A DNA stretch of 64,000 nucleotides from Acidobacteriota bacterium (GTDB lineage: Bacteria > Acidobacteriota > Blastocatellia > Chloracidobacteriales > JADJPF01), in the NCBI GenBank assembly GCA_016213785.1, contig JACQZQ010000053.1, forward strand, positions 215,466 to 279,465. Direction: 5' to 3'. The notes beneath the pieces were generated by a model that searched no databases, was not told where the DNA came from, and worked only from the letters and a program-made list of their open reading frames with translations. How positions within the stretch are numbered: the stretch's first letter is position 1; each line of letters opens with the position of its first letter. Shown one piece after another: positions 1 through 9,900 of this stretch. The position numbers and the translations under genes are program-made.

Positions 1-995
1 ACATTTACATAAAGATCGCCTGACTCTCCACCTTCAAAGCCTGCTTCACCTTCACCCACCATACAAAGTCGCTCACCATCTTTAATTCCAGGAGGAATAT
101 TTATATTAAAAGCTTTTTCACTAATAATTTTACTTTGACCCTTACAAGCACGGCATTTAGTTTTTTCATTTAACATCCCTTTTCCATAACAAGTAATACA
201 AGTTTCTAGTTTAGGTATTTTTATAGAAACACTTGTCCCATTAAATGCTTCTTCTAAACTTATTTGTGTAGTGAAATTAAGATCGCTTCCTTTTTTAGTA
301 GTTAAAGGCGGAGTAGAAACTGGTTCAAAAACTGGCTCCATAATTTGAGTTGGTGGGATAGCTTGCTCTACTAATTCACTAGATTTATTAAGCTCATTAG
401 ACTCAATAGTTTGATTAAAAATCATTGCGTTGCTATCCATTGCTCTAGTATCAGCCTCTATAGCATTAGTTGAGTTTGCATTAGGATCTTCACTAGGAAG
501 TATACTTTGTGTAATAATGTCTATAGATGTTGTTTGTTGTTCAGTAAATGGGCTAGTAGGCTTTGACTTAGGGAGTTCTAATTGATTAGTTGAGACAGGC
601 AAAATTTTATTTTCATCTACTTTATTACTTAAAGAACTAACCCAGTCCATTTTAATAATTGGATAAAACTCTCCTTTAACTTTAATACCTTTAACTAGAT
701 AGGTTAAATTATTTTTACCCTGATGCCAAATATCAGCCAAATACTTATCAAAAACCTTTTGCCCATAGTTTTCTTCATCACTTTGTTTAAAATCTATTGG
801 TTCTAAAAAGCAACAAACTGCCCAAGCTCTATCATTGGTTTTTAAGTGATAAATAATAGCTTTAGCCCCTAAAATACTTTCAACCAGACCATTAGATAAA
901 ATATTAGGAGTAGATTTAGATAACTCAAAATCTTGAAAACAAGACTCTGTAGTTTGTATTGCTTCTTGATAATCGGCTGGAGTAGGCCAGTACAT
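1..995 (-). CDS. DnaJ-like chaperone C-terminal region fused to a kinase-N-lobe-like domain (3' end cut by window edge)
   Basis: The reading frame is open from an ATG at 993-995 to the window edge, about 331 residues, so the C-terminus is missing. The C-terminal half is recognisably DnaJ: a substrate-binding start (ISLEEAFNGT), one zinc-binding half-cluster pair (CITCYGKG, then CRACKG) and the second domain motif GERLCMVGEGEAG followed by GDLYVN. There is no J domain with HPD at the N-terminus. Instead residues 1-125 (beginning MYWPTPADYQEA, with AWAVCCFLE and YPIIKMDWV) resemble the N-lobe of a divergent kinase-like family. A roughly 100-residue Ser/Thr/Pro/Asn-rich linker separates the halves. 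DnaJ assignment is firm; the kinase-like assignment is from remembered family resemblance. The usual catalytic lysine position of an N-lobe (AVxK) is cysteine here, so catalysis is unlikely. Confidence 0.75.
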   Translation of the reverse strand, partial: MYWPTPADYQEAIQTTESCFQDFELSKSTPNILSNGLVESILGAKAIIYHLKTNDRAWAVCCFLEPIDFKQSDEENYGQKVFDKYLADIWHQGKNNLTYLVKGIKVKGEFYPIIKMDWVSSLSNKVDENKILPVSTNQLELPKSKPTSPFTEQQTTSIDIITQSILPSEDPNANSTNAIEADTRAMDSNAMIFNQTIESNELNKSSELVEQAIPPTQIMEPVFEPVSTPPLTTKKGSDLNFTTQISLEEAFNGTSVSIKIPKLETCITCYGKGMLNEKTKCRACKGQSKIISEKAFNINIPPGIKDGERLCMVGEGEAGFEGGESGDLYVN

Positions 996-1078
996 TATTA
1001 AGTCTCCTAAACACTTCAGATTACAAATATTTTTTAGATTTTTAGATTCTTTAGATGCCTGGGTTATGTGTAAATTTT

Positions 1079-1087
1079 TGTTATAAT
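1079..1087 (+). promoter_or_regulatory. Extended -10 promoter element
   Basis: TG-T-TATAAT is a perfect extended -10 (TGn plus consensus hexamer), 59 bases before the ATG at 1147. No convincing -35 hexamer lies 16-18 bases upstream, which fits an extended -10 promoter. It probably drives the Rieske oxygenase gene. Confidence 0.5.
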
Positions 1088-1146
1088 GCCAGAAAATTAT
1101 TTATTAAGAAATATTATTATTGTAGTAAGGATATTTTAGATTACTT

Positions 1147-2223
1147 ATGACATTTTCAAATTATATCTTTGACCCACGCATTGCTTTTGCTGATACTCTA
1201 CCTTCTGATTGGTATCGAGGTGATGAAATCTTAAGGATAGAAAAAGAAAAAATATTTGCTAGAACTTGGCAATTAGTAGGCAGAGTTGATCAAGTCGCCA
1301 GTGTAGGTAATTACTTTACTGCAATAGTTGGTAATGAACCTATTATAGTTGTATGCGGAAAAGATAATAAACTCCAAGCTTTTTCTAATGTCTGTCGCCA
1401 TCGTGCAGGCCCAGTTGCTAAAGGCTCAGGTAAAAGAAATGTTTTGCAATGTAGCTATCATGGTTGGACTTATAGCTTAGCTGGGAAACTGCTTCATACC
1501 CCAGAATTTGACGGAGTTGAGTGTTTTGATAAAGCCAACTACTGTCTACCTCAATTTAAGGTCGAAACCTGGGGAGGCTTAATTTTTGTTAACCTTGACG
1601 TAAACGCAGTAAGCTTATCTGCTTATCTAGAAGATCTGCCCAATCGTTTTGGTTATCATAATACCCCAGACTTAAAATTAGCAGCACGTAAAGATTGGTA
1701 TGTAGATTGTAACTGGAAGGTGTATGTTGACAACTACTTAGAAGGCTATCATATCCCTTTGGTACATCCAGGATTAAATCGTGAGCTTGATTATGGTAAA
1801 TATGAAGTCGAAACTAAGCGTTATTACTCAATCCAACATTCTCCTATAAAGGAGAATGCGACTCGTTTAGTAAAAGGGCAAGAAAATAGTAACCCAGCAC
1901 AATATTTTTGGCTTTTTCCAAATTTAATGATTAATGTTTATCCTGATAATTTTTCTACTAATTTAATTATTCCAATTAGTCCAAATAAAACACTTACAGT
2001 GTTTGAGTGGTATTTTCGTAATTCAGAAAATGAAGAGATTAAAAAAGAAGTTGAACGTGTAGTCAAATTTAGTGATGAGGTTCAAATTGAAGATATAGAA
2101 ATTTGTGAAGCCGTTCAACGAGGTTTAGACTCACATACTTATTATCAAGGTCGTTATTCAGTAAAGCGCGAAAACGGTGTACATCATTTTCACGCTTTAC
2201 TGATGGAATATTTACAAAAATAA
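1147..2223 (+). CDS. Rieske non-heme iron oxygenase, alpha subunit
   Basis: This is a 358-residue aromatic-ring-hydroxylating-dioxygenase-type protein. The Rieske [2Fe-2S] site is CRH (C83, H85) with CSYH (C102, H105), the standard C-x-H-x16-C-x2-H spacing. The catalytic-domain mononuclear iron site is visible as D195-N-Y-L-E-G-Y-H202-x4-H207, with a later aspartate in the QIEDIEICE helix as third ligand. Such enzymes use O2 plus electrons from a separate reductase to hydroxylate or demethylate small molecules; choline, carnitine and stachydrine oxygenases share this architecture. No ferredoxin or reductase gene is adjacent, so the substrate cannot be told. The gene stands alone, convergent with the Uma2 gene 14 bases downstream. 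Confidence 0.88.
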   Translation: MTFSNYIFDPRIAFADTLPSDWYRGDEILRIEKEKIFARTWQLVGRVDQVASVGNYFTAIVGNEPIIVVCGKDNKLQAFSNVCRHRAGPVAKGSGKRNVLQCSYHGWTYSLAGKLLHTPEFDGVECFDKANYCLPQFKVETWGGLIFVNLDVNAVSLSAYLEDLPNRFGYHNTPDLKLAARKDWYVDCNWKVYVDNYLEGYHIPLVHPGLNRELDYGKYEVETKRYYSIQHSPIKENATRLVKGQENSNPAQYFWLFPNLMINVYPDNFSTNLIIPISPNKTLTVFEWYFRNSENEEIKKEVERVVKFSDEVQIEDIEICEAVQRGLDSHTYYQGRYSVKRENGVHHFHALLMEYLQK

Positions 2224-2237
2224 GAGCTACAAACTAT

Positions 2238-2963
2238 TTATAAAATTTCTGGGTCTATACCAAGCTCTTTTAATTTAGCTGCTAAGCGTTCAGCACGAGC
2301 TAGAGCTACTTCCTTTTCCTGACGCTCACGTTCTTTTTCCTGACGCTCATATTCAGCTAATTCTCTACCAGATAAAATAAGATTACCTTGGGAATCTGTC
2401 CAACGTAGCCAGGTATCTTGTTTGCTTTCAAATTCTCCTTGCCAAAGTGTTAGCCTAAGGTTAGGTAAAAGATCTTTATCACTAGCATATAGTTGATAAG
2501 TTCCGCCCTCAAGTTTATAGATAGTTAGAGCCTCTTTCATTATATGTTTCATTGGATCATAAATAATATAAACTTGAACTTTCATCCAAGCATAACGACC
2601 CAGTTTATCAGTATTTTCGCCTCCTTCTTTATTTGAGACAATTTCAAGTACTAAATCTGGAGGTTTACCAAATTCCCAAGTAAAGTAAGAACGATGTTCT
2701 TTTTTCCACCAGTTACCAGCAACCTCTACATCTAGACTTATAAACATATCTGGAACAACAGGATTTTGTTTTACCCAGTTAAAAACGCCAACATTTGCTG
2801 CTGCTAAAAATTTACGCTCTTGGCCTATTTGCCAGCCACTATAAAGAGTTTCAACTAATAATCGCTGTTGTTTTTCTGATGGTAAATTATCCACAGGTGT
2901 ATCATCCTCCGTTATTAAGTGGCTTACATCTAGCTCTATTTCACTTAGTAATTCTTTGGACAT
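2238..2963 (-). CDS. Uma2 family (DUF820) putative restriction-endonuclease-fold protein
   Basis: This 241-residue protein matches the Uma2/DUF820 family, which is expanded in cyanobacteria and other multicellular or metabolically complex bacteria. The PD-(D/E)xK-type core is visible: an upstream D in VPDMFISLDVEV, then GKPPDLVLEIVSNKEGGE (residues about 97-115), then YIIYDP. The C-terminus (about 200-241) is a charged helix, EYERQEKERERQEKE, predicted as a coiled coil and common in this family. Whether it cuts nucleic acid in vivo is not established for the family, and no toxin-antitoxin partner is adjacent. It is transcribed alone, away from the M16 pair upstream by 195 bases. Confidence 0.85.
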   Translation of the reverse strand: MSKELLSEIELDVSHLITEDDTPVDNLPSEKQQRLLVETLYSGWQIGQERKFLAAANVGVFNWVKQNPVVPDMFISLDVEVAGNWWKKEHRSYFTWEFGKPPDLVLEIVSNKEGGENTDKLGRYAWMKVQVYIIYDPMKHIMKEALTIYKLEGGTYQLYASDKDLLPNLRLTLWQGEFESKQDTWLRWTDSQGNLILSGRELAEYERQEKERERQEKEVALARAERLAAKLKELGIDPEIL

Positions 2964-3083
2964 AAAACTAAGGTGCTCCTAAATTATTTTGGTTGGAATT
3001 TTTATTTTGCAAGAATTTTGCTATTTTGTCTATAGTTTCCTTGTTAAATTTGCCTATAATTTTCCATAAAAATAAAACGGGCA

Positions 3084-3120
3084 CTTTATTTTTATAAATT
3101 AATAAATTATAAAAATAAAG
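3084..3120 (-). terminator. AT-rich hairpin downstream of the M16 gene pair
   Basis: A perfect 14-bp inverted repeat (arms 3084-3097 and 3107-3120, 9-base loop) follows the stop of the M16 gene at 3159. On the minus strand a T-rich run follows. The stem is almost all A/T, so it would be weak. Confidence 0.4.
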
Positions 3121-3158
3121 CACCTGCTAGTAGGTATTAAAATGTAAGAAAAGTAAGC

Positions 3159-4562
3159 TTACTTAAAACCATCTTGGCTAATTTGTTTAGTATCAACTTG
3201 TGGAGCATATTTTTTTACCAAGTTAGATATTTCTTGGCTTTTACCTATTAACACAAAAACTAGATTTTCTTTTGGAAAATATTGTTTAATGATTCTTTGA
3301 GCATCAGCTAGAGTAAAAGCATCTATTTTTGCAAAAAACTCATTAATTTCTTTTTCATCTAACCCTGAAGATTCAATGTCTGTTAAGACTGCTGCTAGTT
3401 GAGAGCTAACTTCAATAGTATCTGGTGCAAATTGGCCTTTAATATAGGCTTTAGTCGATTTTAATTGCTCTTCAGTAATACCTTTTTCATGCAAACGATT
3501 AAGTATTTCTAAGGCTAAATCAATTGCTTGCTCTGTAGTAGCATTTTGAGTAAAGGTAGAAATTAGAAAGGGGCCAGGGACTTGATTTTGAGCAAATGAA
3601 GACCTTGCTCCATAAGTTAACCCTGTTCTAATTCTTAGCTCAGAGTTAAGTAAAGAGGTAAAACGTACCCCAAATAAAGTATTAACTATTTCTATTCCAA
3701 CACGATCTGGATTAGTTTTAGAAATGCCAACATTACCAATTACAAAAAAAGTTTGTGTAGTGTCTGGTTTATCAACTAATAATAACTTTTTACCCTTAAA
3801 TGCTATAGGTTCAGCTAGTTTTGTTGGTGCTAAGACTTTTTTATTCCATTGACCAAATCTAGTAGCAAGGGTTTTTTCCATCTCCAAGCTAGAAAAATCA
3901 CCTACTACGGATAAAATTATATTAGATGGCCCATAGTAAGAATCATAAAACTTCACAATATCATCACGAGTAATGCTAGCTAGGGATTTTTCATCACCAC
4001 TAACAGGTCTTGCATAAGGATGATTGCCAAAAAGATAAGCATTATAATAGCGTCTAATGGCTGATTGAGCGCTATCTTTAGCCTCTTTTATATTACTAAT
4101 ACTTAGTTTTTGTAGCTTTTCTACTTCTGTTTGAGGGAAGTTCGAGTTAGTTAATACATCAAAGAAGACTTCTAGCATTAAATCTAAGTCTTTTTTAAGT
4201 AGTTCTCCTTGAGCGGAGGTTAAATCTTGTCCTGCATCAAAGAAAAGCCCTATTCCAGCACCTTCTAGTTGAGCAGCGATTTGTTCAGCAGTACGATTTT
4301 TAGTGCCTTTACGCATTAAATCTGCTGTCATTGCGGCTAAACCTTCTTTGCCTATGGGATCTGAGGTGCTGCCAGCACCAATAGCCATATTAAAACTAAT
4401 AAAAGGCACTTCGTGTTGTTCCATTAATAAAATAGTCATTCCATTTTCAAGAATAACTTTTTTGTAAGGAGGAAGCTTTAAGCTATTTGAATTAGTAGTT
4501 TGTGCAGAACTAAATCCTGTAAAGATAAGTAATGTTAAAATTAGTGAAATAAAATATTTCAT
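3159..4562 (-). CDS. M16 family peptidase-like protein, catalytically inactive partner
   Basis: This is a 467-residue secreted M16 (pitrilysin/processing-peptidase fold) protein with an N-terminal signal peptide (cleavage near FSSAQ, residue 20). Where active members have HxxEH, aligned residues are A77, A80 and D81 in GLAAMTADLMRKGT, so the zinc site is lost. Two M16 domains follow the usual layout, including a second-half GLTYGARS segment. It begins 9 bases after the stop of the catalytic M16 gene (4572-5912), so the two are one operon and likely form an active/inactive heterodimer, as in bacterial and mitochondrial two-subunit M16 enzymes. It would act in the periplasm on small unfolded polypeptides. 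Substrate is unknown. Confidence 0.88.
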   Translation of the reverse strand: MKYFISLILTLLIFTGFSSAQTTNSNSLKLPPYKKVILENGMTILLMEQHEVPFISFNMAIGAGSTSDPIGKEGLAAMTADLMRKGTKNRTAEQIAAQLEGAGIGLFFDAGQDLTSAQGELLKKDLDLMLEVFFDVLTNSNFPQTEVEKLQKLSISNIKEAKDSAQSAIRRYYNAYLFGNHPYARPVSGDEKSLASITRDDIVKFYDSYYGPSNIILSVVGDFSSLEMEKTLATRFGQWNKKVLAPTKLAEPIAFKGKKLLLVDKPDTTQTFFVIGNVGISKTNPDRVGIEIVNTLFGVRFTSLLNSELRIRTGLTYGARSSFAQNQVPGPFLISTFTQNATTEQAIDLALEILNRLHEKGITEEQLKSTKAYIKGQFAPDTIEVSSQLAAVLTDIESSGLDEKEINEFFAKIDAFTLADAQRIIKQYFPKENLVFVLIGKSQEISNLVKKYAPQVDTKQISQDGFK

Positions 4563-4571
4563 TTTTCCTCC

Positions 4572-5912
4572 TTATTGTTTATTTTCAGAGCTTTGTTGTT
4601 CAGTTTCTTGAATTGGTACTAAAGTAACAACGCTACGGTTACGAGATGTAAAATATTTTTGGGCAATACGCTTAACATCTTCATTTGTTACTTTGGCAAA
4701 ATCATCAGGGGCAGAGAGTAGTTTTTTATAATCTCCAAAATAAACTTCATAAGTTCCTATGGTGTTAGCTTTGCCTGCAATGGTTCTTAATTGAGAGTAA
4801 AAGCCAAATAGTAAAATATTTTTAGCTTTTTTTAGCTCTTCTTCAGTAATACCACTAGTTTTAACTTTTTCTAACTCTTCATAGATAGCTTTTTCTACCA
4901 AATCAGAGGATGTTCCTGGCTGGATTTGGCCGTAGAAAGTAAAAAGTGTTGGGTCTATATCAAAATCTATCCCACCACCTATAGAAAGCACTGTTTGATC
5001 CTTGTCTACAAGGCGTTTATAGAGTCTTGAACTCTCACCAGAAAAAAGAACAGTTTCTAAAACTCTAATAGGGTAAAACTCTGGATTATTAGTTGCAGAA
5101 ACATGATAGCCAATAGCAATTGCAGGGACTTGAGCCGCTTTTTCTACTTTGATTCTACGTTCACCTAATTGTTCTGGCTCAACTGTAGTAATAGTTGCTG
5201 GTGGATTATGTGGTTTAATTGGCTCAATATATTTTTCTGCTAACTTAATTACTTCAGAAAATTGAACATTTCCTGTTACTACCATTGTTGCATTTGAAGG
5301 AGAATAACCAGCTTCAAAATGTTTACGTAAATCTTCTAGCGACCATTTTTCAATATCAGAAGGCCAACCCACTACAGGCCATTGATAAGGATGAGCAACA
5401 AAAGCGCTTGCCCAAAGCTGTTCATCTAAAATAGATAAATTATTGCTATCAACAGAGTTACGTCGTTCAGAATAAACAACGCCTCTTTCTGACTCAACAA
5501 TTTTAGGGTCAATACTTAAATTTTCTATTCTATCAGCTTCTAAATCAAAAATTAGTTCAAGTTGTGAAGAGGGAAACCAATCTTGATAAACTGTTAAGTT
5601 ACGGTTTGTATAGGCGTTATTTGTTCCGCCATTAGATTCCATAACACGGTCAAACTCACCTGGGCCATATTTCTTTGCCCCATTAAACATCATATGTTCA
5701 AAGAAATGTGAAAGTCCTGTTGTTCCAGGGCGTTCATTTCGCGAGCCAATACGGTAGAAAATATACATTGCTGCATTAGGGATAGAATTATCTTCATGAA
5801 CTAAAATTTTCATCCCGTTTTTTAGTGTATGTGTTTTAATATCAATATTTTGTGAATATGCTACAGATGTAGCTAAAATTGTTAGTACTATTGCAAGAAA
5901 AAATTTTTTCAT
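4572..5912 (-). CDS. M16 family zinc peptidase, catalytic subunit
   Basis: This 446-residue protein has a signal peptide (cleavage near VAYSQ, residues 17-21) and the inverted zinc motif H69-F-F-E72-H73 in TGLSHFFEHMMFNG. The distal glutamate is in ESERGVVYSERRN about 75 residues later. It is therefore the active half of an M16 pair, a metallopeptidase that degrades short peptides or processes exported proteins in the periplasm. It is the first gene of a two-gene operon; the inactive partner follows 9 bases on. The EEP-family gene upstream on the same strand is 92 bases away and may be separate. Confidence 0.92.
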   Translation of the reverse strand: MKKFFLAIVLTILATSVAYSQNIDIKTHTLKNGMKILVHEDNSIPNAAMYIFYRIGSRNERPGTTGLSHFFEHMMFNGAKKYGPGEFDRVMESNGGTNNAYTNRNLTVYQDWFPSSQLELIFDLEADRIENLSIDPKIVESERGVVYSERRNSVDSNNLSILDEQLWASAFVAHPYQWPVVGWPSDIEKWSLEDLRKHFEAGYSPSNATMVVTGNVQFSEVIKLAEKYIEPIKPHNPPATITTVEPEQLGERRIKVEKAAQVPAIAIGYHVSATNNPEFYPIRVLETVLFSGESSRLYKRLVDKDQTVLSIGGGIDFDIDPTLFTFYGQIQPGTSSDLVEKAIYEELEKVKTSGITEEELKKAKNILLFGFYSQLRTIAGKANTIGTYEVYFGDYKKLLSAPDDFAKVTNEDVKRIAQKYFTSRNRSVVTLVPIQETEQQSSENKQ

Positions 5913-6004
5913 GCTTTACCTCAAAACTTAAAATTTAGGGGAGGAATGCAAAGTGATTTATTTTAAATAAAGTTAATGGTATGAGTAAATAACTAACTCG
6001 AAGA

Positions 6005-6826
6005 TTACACCCAAACTTGCTCGCTAACAGGAAGTACTGCATCAGCCCAAAGTGGACGGTGGTCAGAACATTTACTATCTTGTTCAACTTTAGCTCTTGT
6101 AATTACTAAATTACGTGTATAAATCCAATCTAGCTGAGGCCGCCAAAAAAGAAATTTGGCTGTGTAATGTGTACCAGAAAGAAATGGTGAGCGAAAACCT
6201 GATTCTGATAACATTTCATCTAAATAGATAGTATGATAAGGTCTAAAAGTATTAAAGTCTCCTGCAATAATTGTTGGAAGTTCTTTATATTCATTAGCTG
6301 CTTTAATAACAGGGTAAAGTTGGTTTCTGCGCTTTAGAGCATTGATATGAGTATCTAGATGAACATTATAGACTCTAATAAACTCCATTCCTATTTTAAT
6401 AGTTGCGCCCATTGCAACACGATTTCTTGTACTAATTAAACGCTCATTACGTGGTAAGGGCAAAAGTTCAACGTCTAGTAAAGGATATCTACTTAAAATA
6501 GCTAAGCCATGTGTTCCTCTGCGTGTTAAGCGGGCAGGTAAATAGCTTACGTCATAGCCTAAGCGATTAGCAAGGAGTTCAGCTTGATTTAGTCGAAATT
6601 TTTCTTCAATCTCTTGTAGTAAAATTACATCACAAAGGGCTAATTGAGGGCTTTGAAAAGCATCTATAATTCGCTCTAACTTCTTGCCACGATGGGCATT
6701 AAGGCTAAGAATGCGAATTTGGTGAGTGTCAGAAAAAGAATTACTGACAAGCTCATTTAAGGATGGGTTTATCCCTAAGCTATTTATTAAATGAGGCTGT
6801 TTTTTTATCTTTATCCAGTTTATCAA
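6005..6826 (-). CDS. Endonuclease/exonuclease/phosphatase (EEP) family protein
   Basis: This 273-residue protein has all the DNase-I-like motifs in order: SLNAHRG (Asn), VILLQEIE (metal-binding Glu), YNVHLDTH (catalytic His), IIAGDFNTF (Asp/Asn), LDWIYT and C-terminal SDHRPL (Asp-His). The family includes Mg2+-dependent nucleases, sphingomyelinases and inositol phosphatases. No signal peptide or membrane segment is present, so a cytosolic role is more likely. The start used is TTG with no clear ribosome binding site; a later start before residue 37 would keep the whole domain. Substrate cannot be read from sequence. Confidence 0.85.
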   Translation of the reverse strand: MINWIKIKKQPHLINSLGINPSLNELVSNSFSDTHQIRILSLNAHRGKKLERIIDAFQSPQLALCDVILLQEIEEKFRLNQAELLANRLGYDVSYLPARLTRRGTHGLAILSRYPLLDVELLPLPRNERLISTRNRVAMGATIKIGMEFIRVYNVHLDTHINALKRRNQLYPVIKAANEYKELPTIIAGDFNTFRPYHTIYLDEMLSESGFRSPFLSGTHYTAKFLFWRPQLDWIYTRNLVITRAKVEQDSKCSDHRPLWADAVLPVSEQVWV

Positions 6827-6906
6827 CGAGTTATTGACACCTGTAGTTAGTTAGCAATTATTTTAATTGGATAAAATTCTGGGGTTTATCCAAGTTAGAA
6901 TTCTTA

Positions 6907-9900
6907 TTATATTAGCATTACTTGTTTTTTGTTCAATAGATAATCTAGCCACATGTTGGATAATTTTTCTTGGAGAGAGTTTGCACGTAACCTATCATTA
7001 AGATTAGTGAAATCTACTAGATCTAGCTCTTGATCCTGATTAAAGCAGGAGAAAACAAAGGATTCTTTTCCTGTTACAGGGTCAATATGTTTTTGTAAAC
7101 ATTGTGCGCAAACTTCTTTCATCATACATTGCATAGGCGAGTTTATACTTCCAATAGCAATGTGATTTGGGCGGAATTGGTCTACAAGTGAACTCTTACG
7201 GGCATTTTTAACTGCTGCCATCATTCTATCACTACCTATTACCACCATATGGTCTATATCACACAAAGCTACAGGCACTTCACCTAGTTCGCCTTTTGAA
7301 TAAGCTTGCATAGCTTGAACTACATTGCCTCTAAAAGAACGGTCTTGAGGGCGATTAGGATTAACAGGGATTAAATCACCACCATCTACGCTCCAAACTA
7401 CCATATCAGCTGAGCTTTCTACCTCATCGCGTTTATACATATCTTCAGCTTTACGATAAGCAGCAAAGTAAACTACCCAATTACCGGCTTCACGCATAGC
7501 TTTAGCAATAGAGAAAAGTACTGCATTACCTAAACCACCACCTGCAAGAAGAACTTTTTTATCTTGAGGAATTTCTGTAGGTGTTCCAGTTGGCCCCATT
7601 AAAATAACTCTTTGACCAGGGCGTAAACTAGCGCAAAGCCTTGAGCTAACACCCATTTCTAAAACTATAGTGCTTAGCAAGCCTTTTTCCTCATCCATCC
7701 AAGCACCAGTTAATGCAATTCCTTCTAATGCAAGGGTTGTCCCATCAATATTATGGCTATCTACTTCAAAGTTTTGTAAGCGATAAAATTGACCAGGCTT
7801 AAATTTTCTTGCTGCTAGTGGAGCATAAACAATTACTTCAACAATTGTAGGGGTAAGTCTATCTACTCTAACTATTTCTGCTCTTAAATCATTATCTAGT
7901 TTTTCTGTTAAGGCTCTAAATTTTTTATCACGAATAAATTGTTCTGATGGGTCTAAATTTGCTAACTCTTGCACAAATAGCTTAGTAATATGTTGATAGC
8001 CCTGTTTAGCCGAAGCCATAGCCTTTACAACATTACCAGCATAAGCAGGATGATTATCTCCATAATAAGTAATATAACGACCATCTTTTTCATAGGAAGT
8101 AAAGAAAGCATCTCTATCTTTACCTGTAGCAGGAGTTAAAGAAACTTTGCCGCTATCATCAACATCAGCCTTAAATCCAGCAAAGAATTGATTCCATTTA
8201 TCTAACTTAAATGTTCCTGGTTGTTCTTTTTCATAAATAATGTTTGGGCTAGTTCCAGCAGCAACACAAACTGATTTAGCTGGAAGTGTTATAAATTCGC
8301 CACTTGGTTTCCATTTACCATTTTCATCGAGTTTAGAACGCTCAAACTTAATTGCTGAGACTGCTCCATACTCATCAGGGATTACTTCTGCTGGAGTAAG
8401 GTTTTCCATAATGGCTATGCCTTCTTCTAGGGCTTTAATTACTTCTTCATGGTTGAGTCTATAGGCTGGAGAGTCTGCTAAGCTTTTACGATAAACAAGT
8501 GATACTCCTCCCCAAGAACGAACTAGAGGGACAAAATTAGGTTCTTCACCAGAGTGGCGTGCACGCAAGCGTTCAGCACGAACTAAGCGACCATGGTCTA
8601 GAAAAGTTCTTAAGATCTCTTTTTCATCTTGGCTAAGCGTTGACCAGATTTTTTCTTCACCAATATCTTGAGCCATTTTTTCAAATCTATCTAAGGTTTT
8701 TTCTACTTGAATTGGATAATAAGCAAAAAGTTCGGTTGCTGTATCAATACCGGTTAAGCCCCCTCCAATAACAATTGCTGGCAGTTGAACTTGTAAATTA
8801 GCCATATTATTTTTCTTAAAAGCACCTGTAAGTTGTAGCGCCATTAAGAAATCTGAGGCTTTACGGATACCACGAATAAGATTATTTTTCATCTCAACAA
8901 TAGTTGGTTTTCCTGCTCCTGTAGCAATAGCAATATGGTCAAAACCCATATCCCAAGCATCATCAATAGTTACTGTTCCTCCAAAACGTACACCACCATA
9001 AACTCTTAAGTTTTTACGCCGCATTAGAGTTAGGTAAATCATCATTAGGAAATTTTTATCCCAACGAACAGTAATTCCATATTCAGAAACCCCGCCAAAG
9101 CCAAGTAAAATACGCTCATCAAGCTCTTGGCAAAACTCATTAATATTGCGAATTGGTTGAGGTGGGATTGTATATGTTCCTGTTAACTCTTTAGGTAATG
9201 GTTCTATTTTTAACCCATCAATTCCAACAACTCCAAAGCCTTCATTAAGTAGATAGTGGGCTAGGGTGTAACCTGCTGGGCCTAGGCCAACAACCAAAAC
9301 ATTTTTGCCATTATAAGGCAACATAAAGGGGCGGCGGACATTAAGCGGATTCCAACGAGTTAGCAAACCATAAATCTCAAACCCATAAGGTAGGCTAAGT
9401 ACATCAGTTAAAATCCCTGTTTCAGCTTGAGGAATATTTACAGGCTCTTGTTTTTGGAAAATACAGCTTTTCATACAATCGTTACAAATACGATGGCCTG
9501 TACCAGGTAACATTGGGTTGTCAATTATTATTGTTGCTAGTGCTGCAAGAGATTCTCCTTCGCGCTTTAAGATATGGGCTTCGGAGATTTTTTCATCTAA
9601 TGGACAGCCTTCCAATGGAATACTAAGAGGGTTTTTACGAAACGTTTGGTCTTTTTCTAAAAAGCCCTTTGAACAGGAGTCTTTATCACGTTCATGACAA
9701 TAAAGACAGTAATCAATCTCATGGTAAACTTCCTTAAAGTTAAAACGACGATCGGTTAACTTAAATCCATCACGACGACGAAGTTTATCTTCTGGCCCAT
9801 AAAGCATTTCTGGTAAATCTGTTTGTTTAGGGCGATTAAGCTTAACTAACTGTTGGTATTCAAGAGCTTCAGGGTGTTTATAGGAAAGCCAATCGGCTAC

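Noticed and set aside
3008..3023. Sigma-54-like element on the minus strand before the Uma2 gene
   Set aside because: The essential -24 GG is AG, and the rest is only a partial match.
8240..8464. 74-residue plus-strand ORF within the large oxidoreductase
   Set aside because: It lies wholly inside a well-supported minus-strand gene and has no recognisable motif or ribosome binding site.
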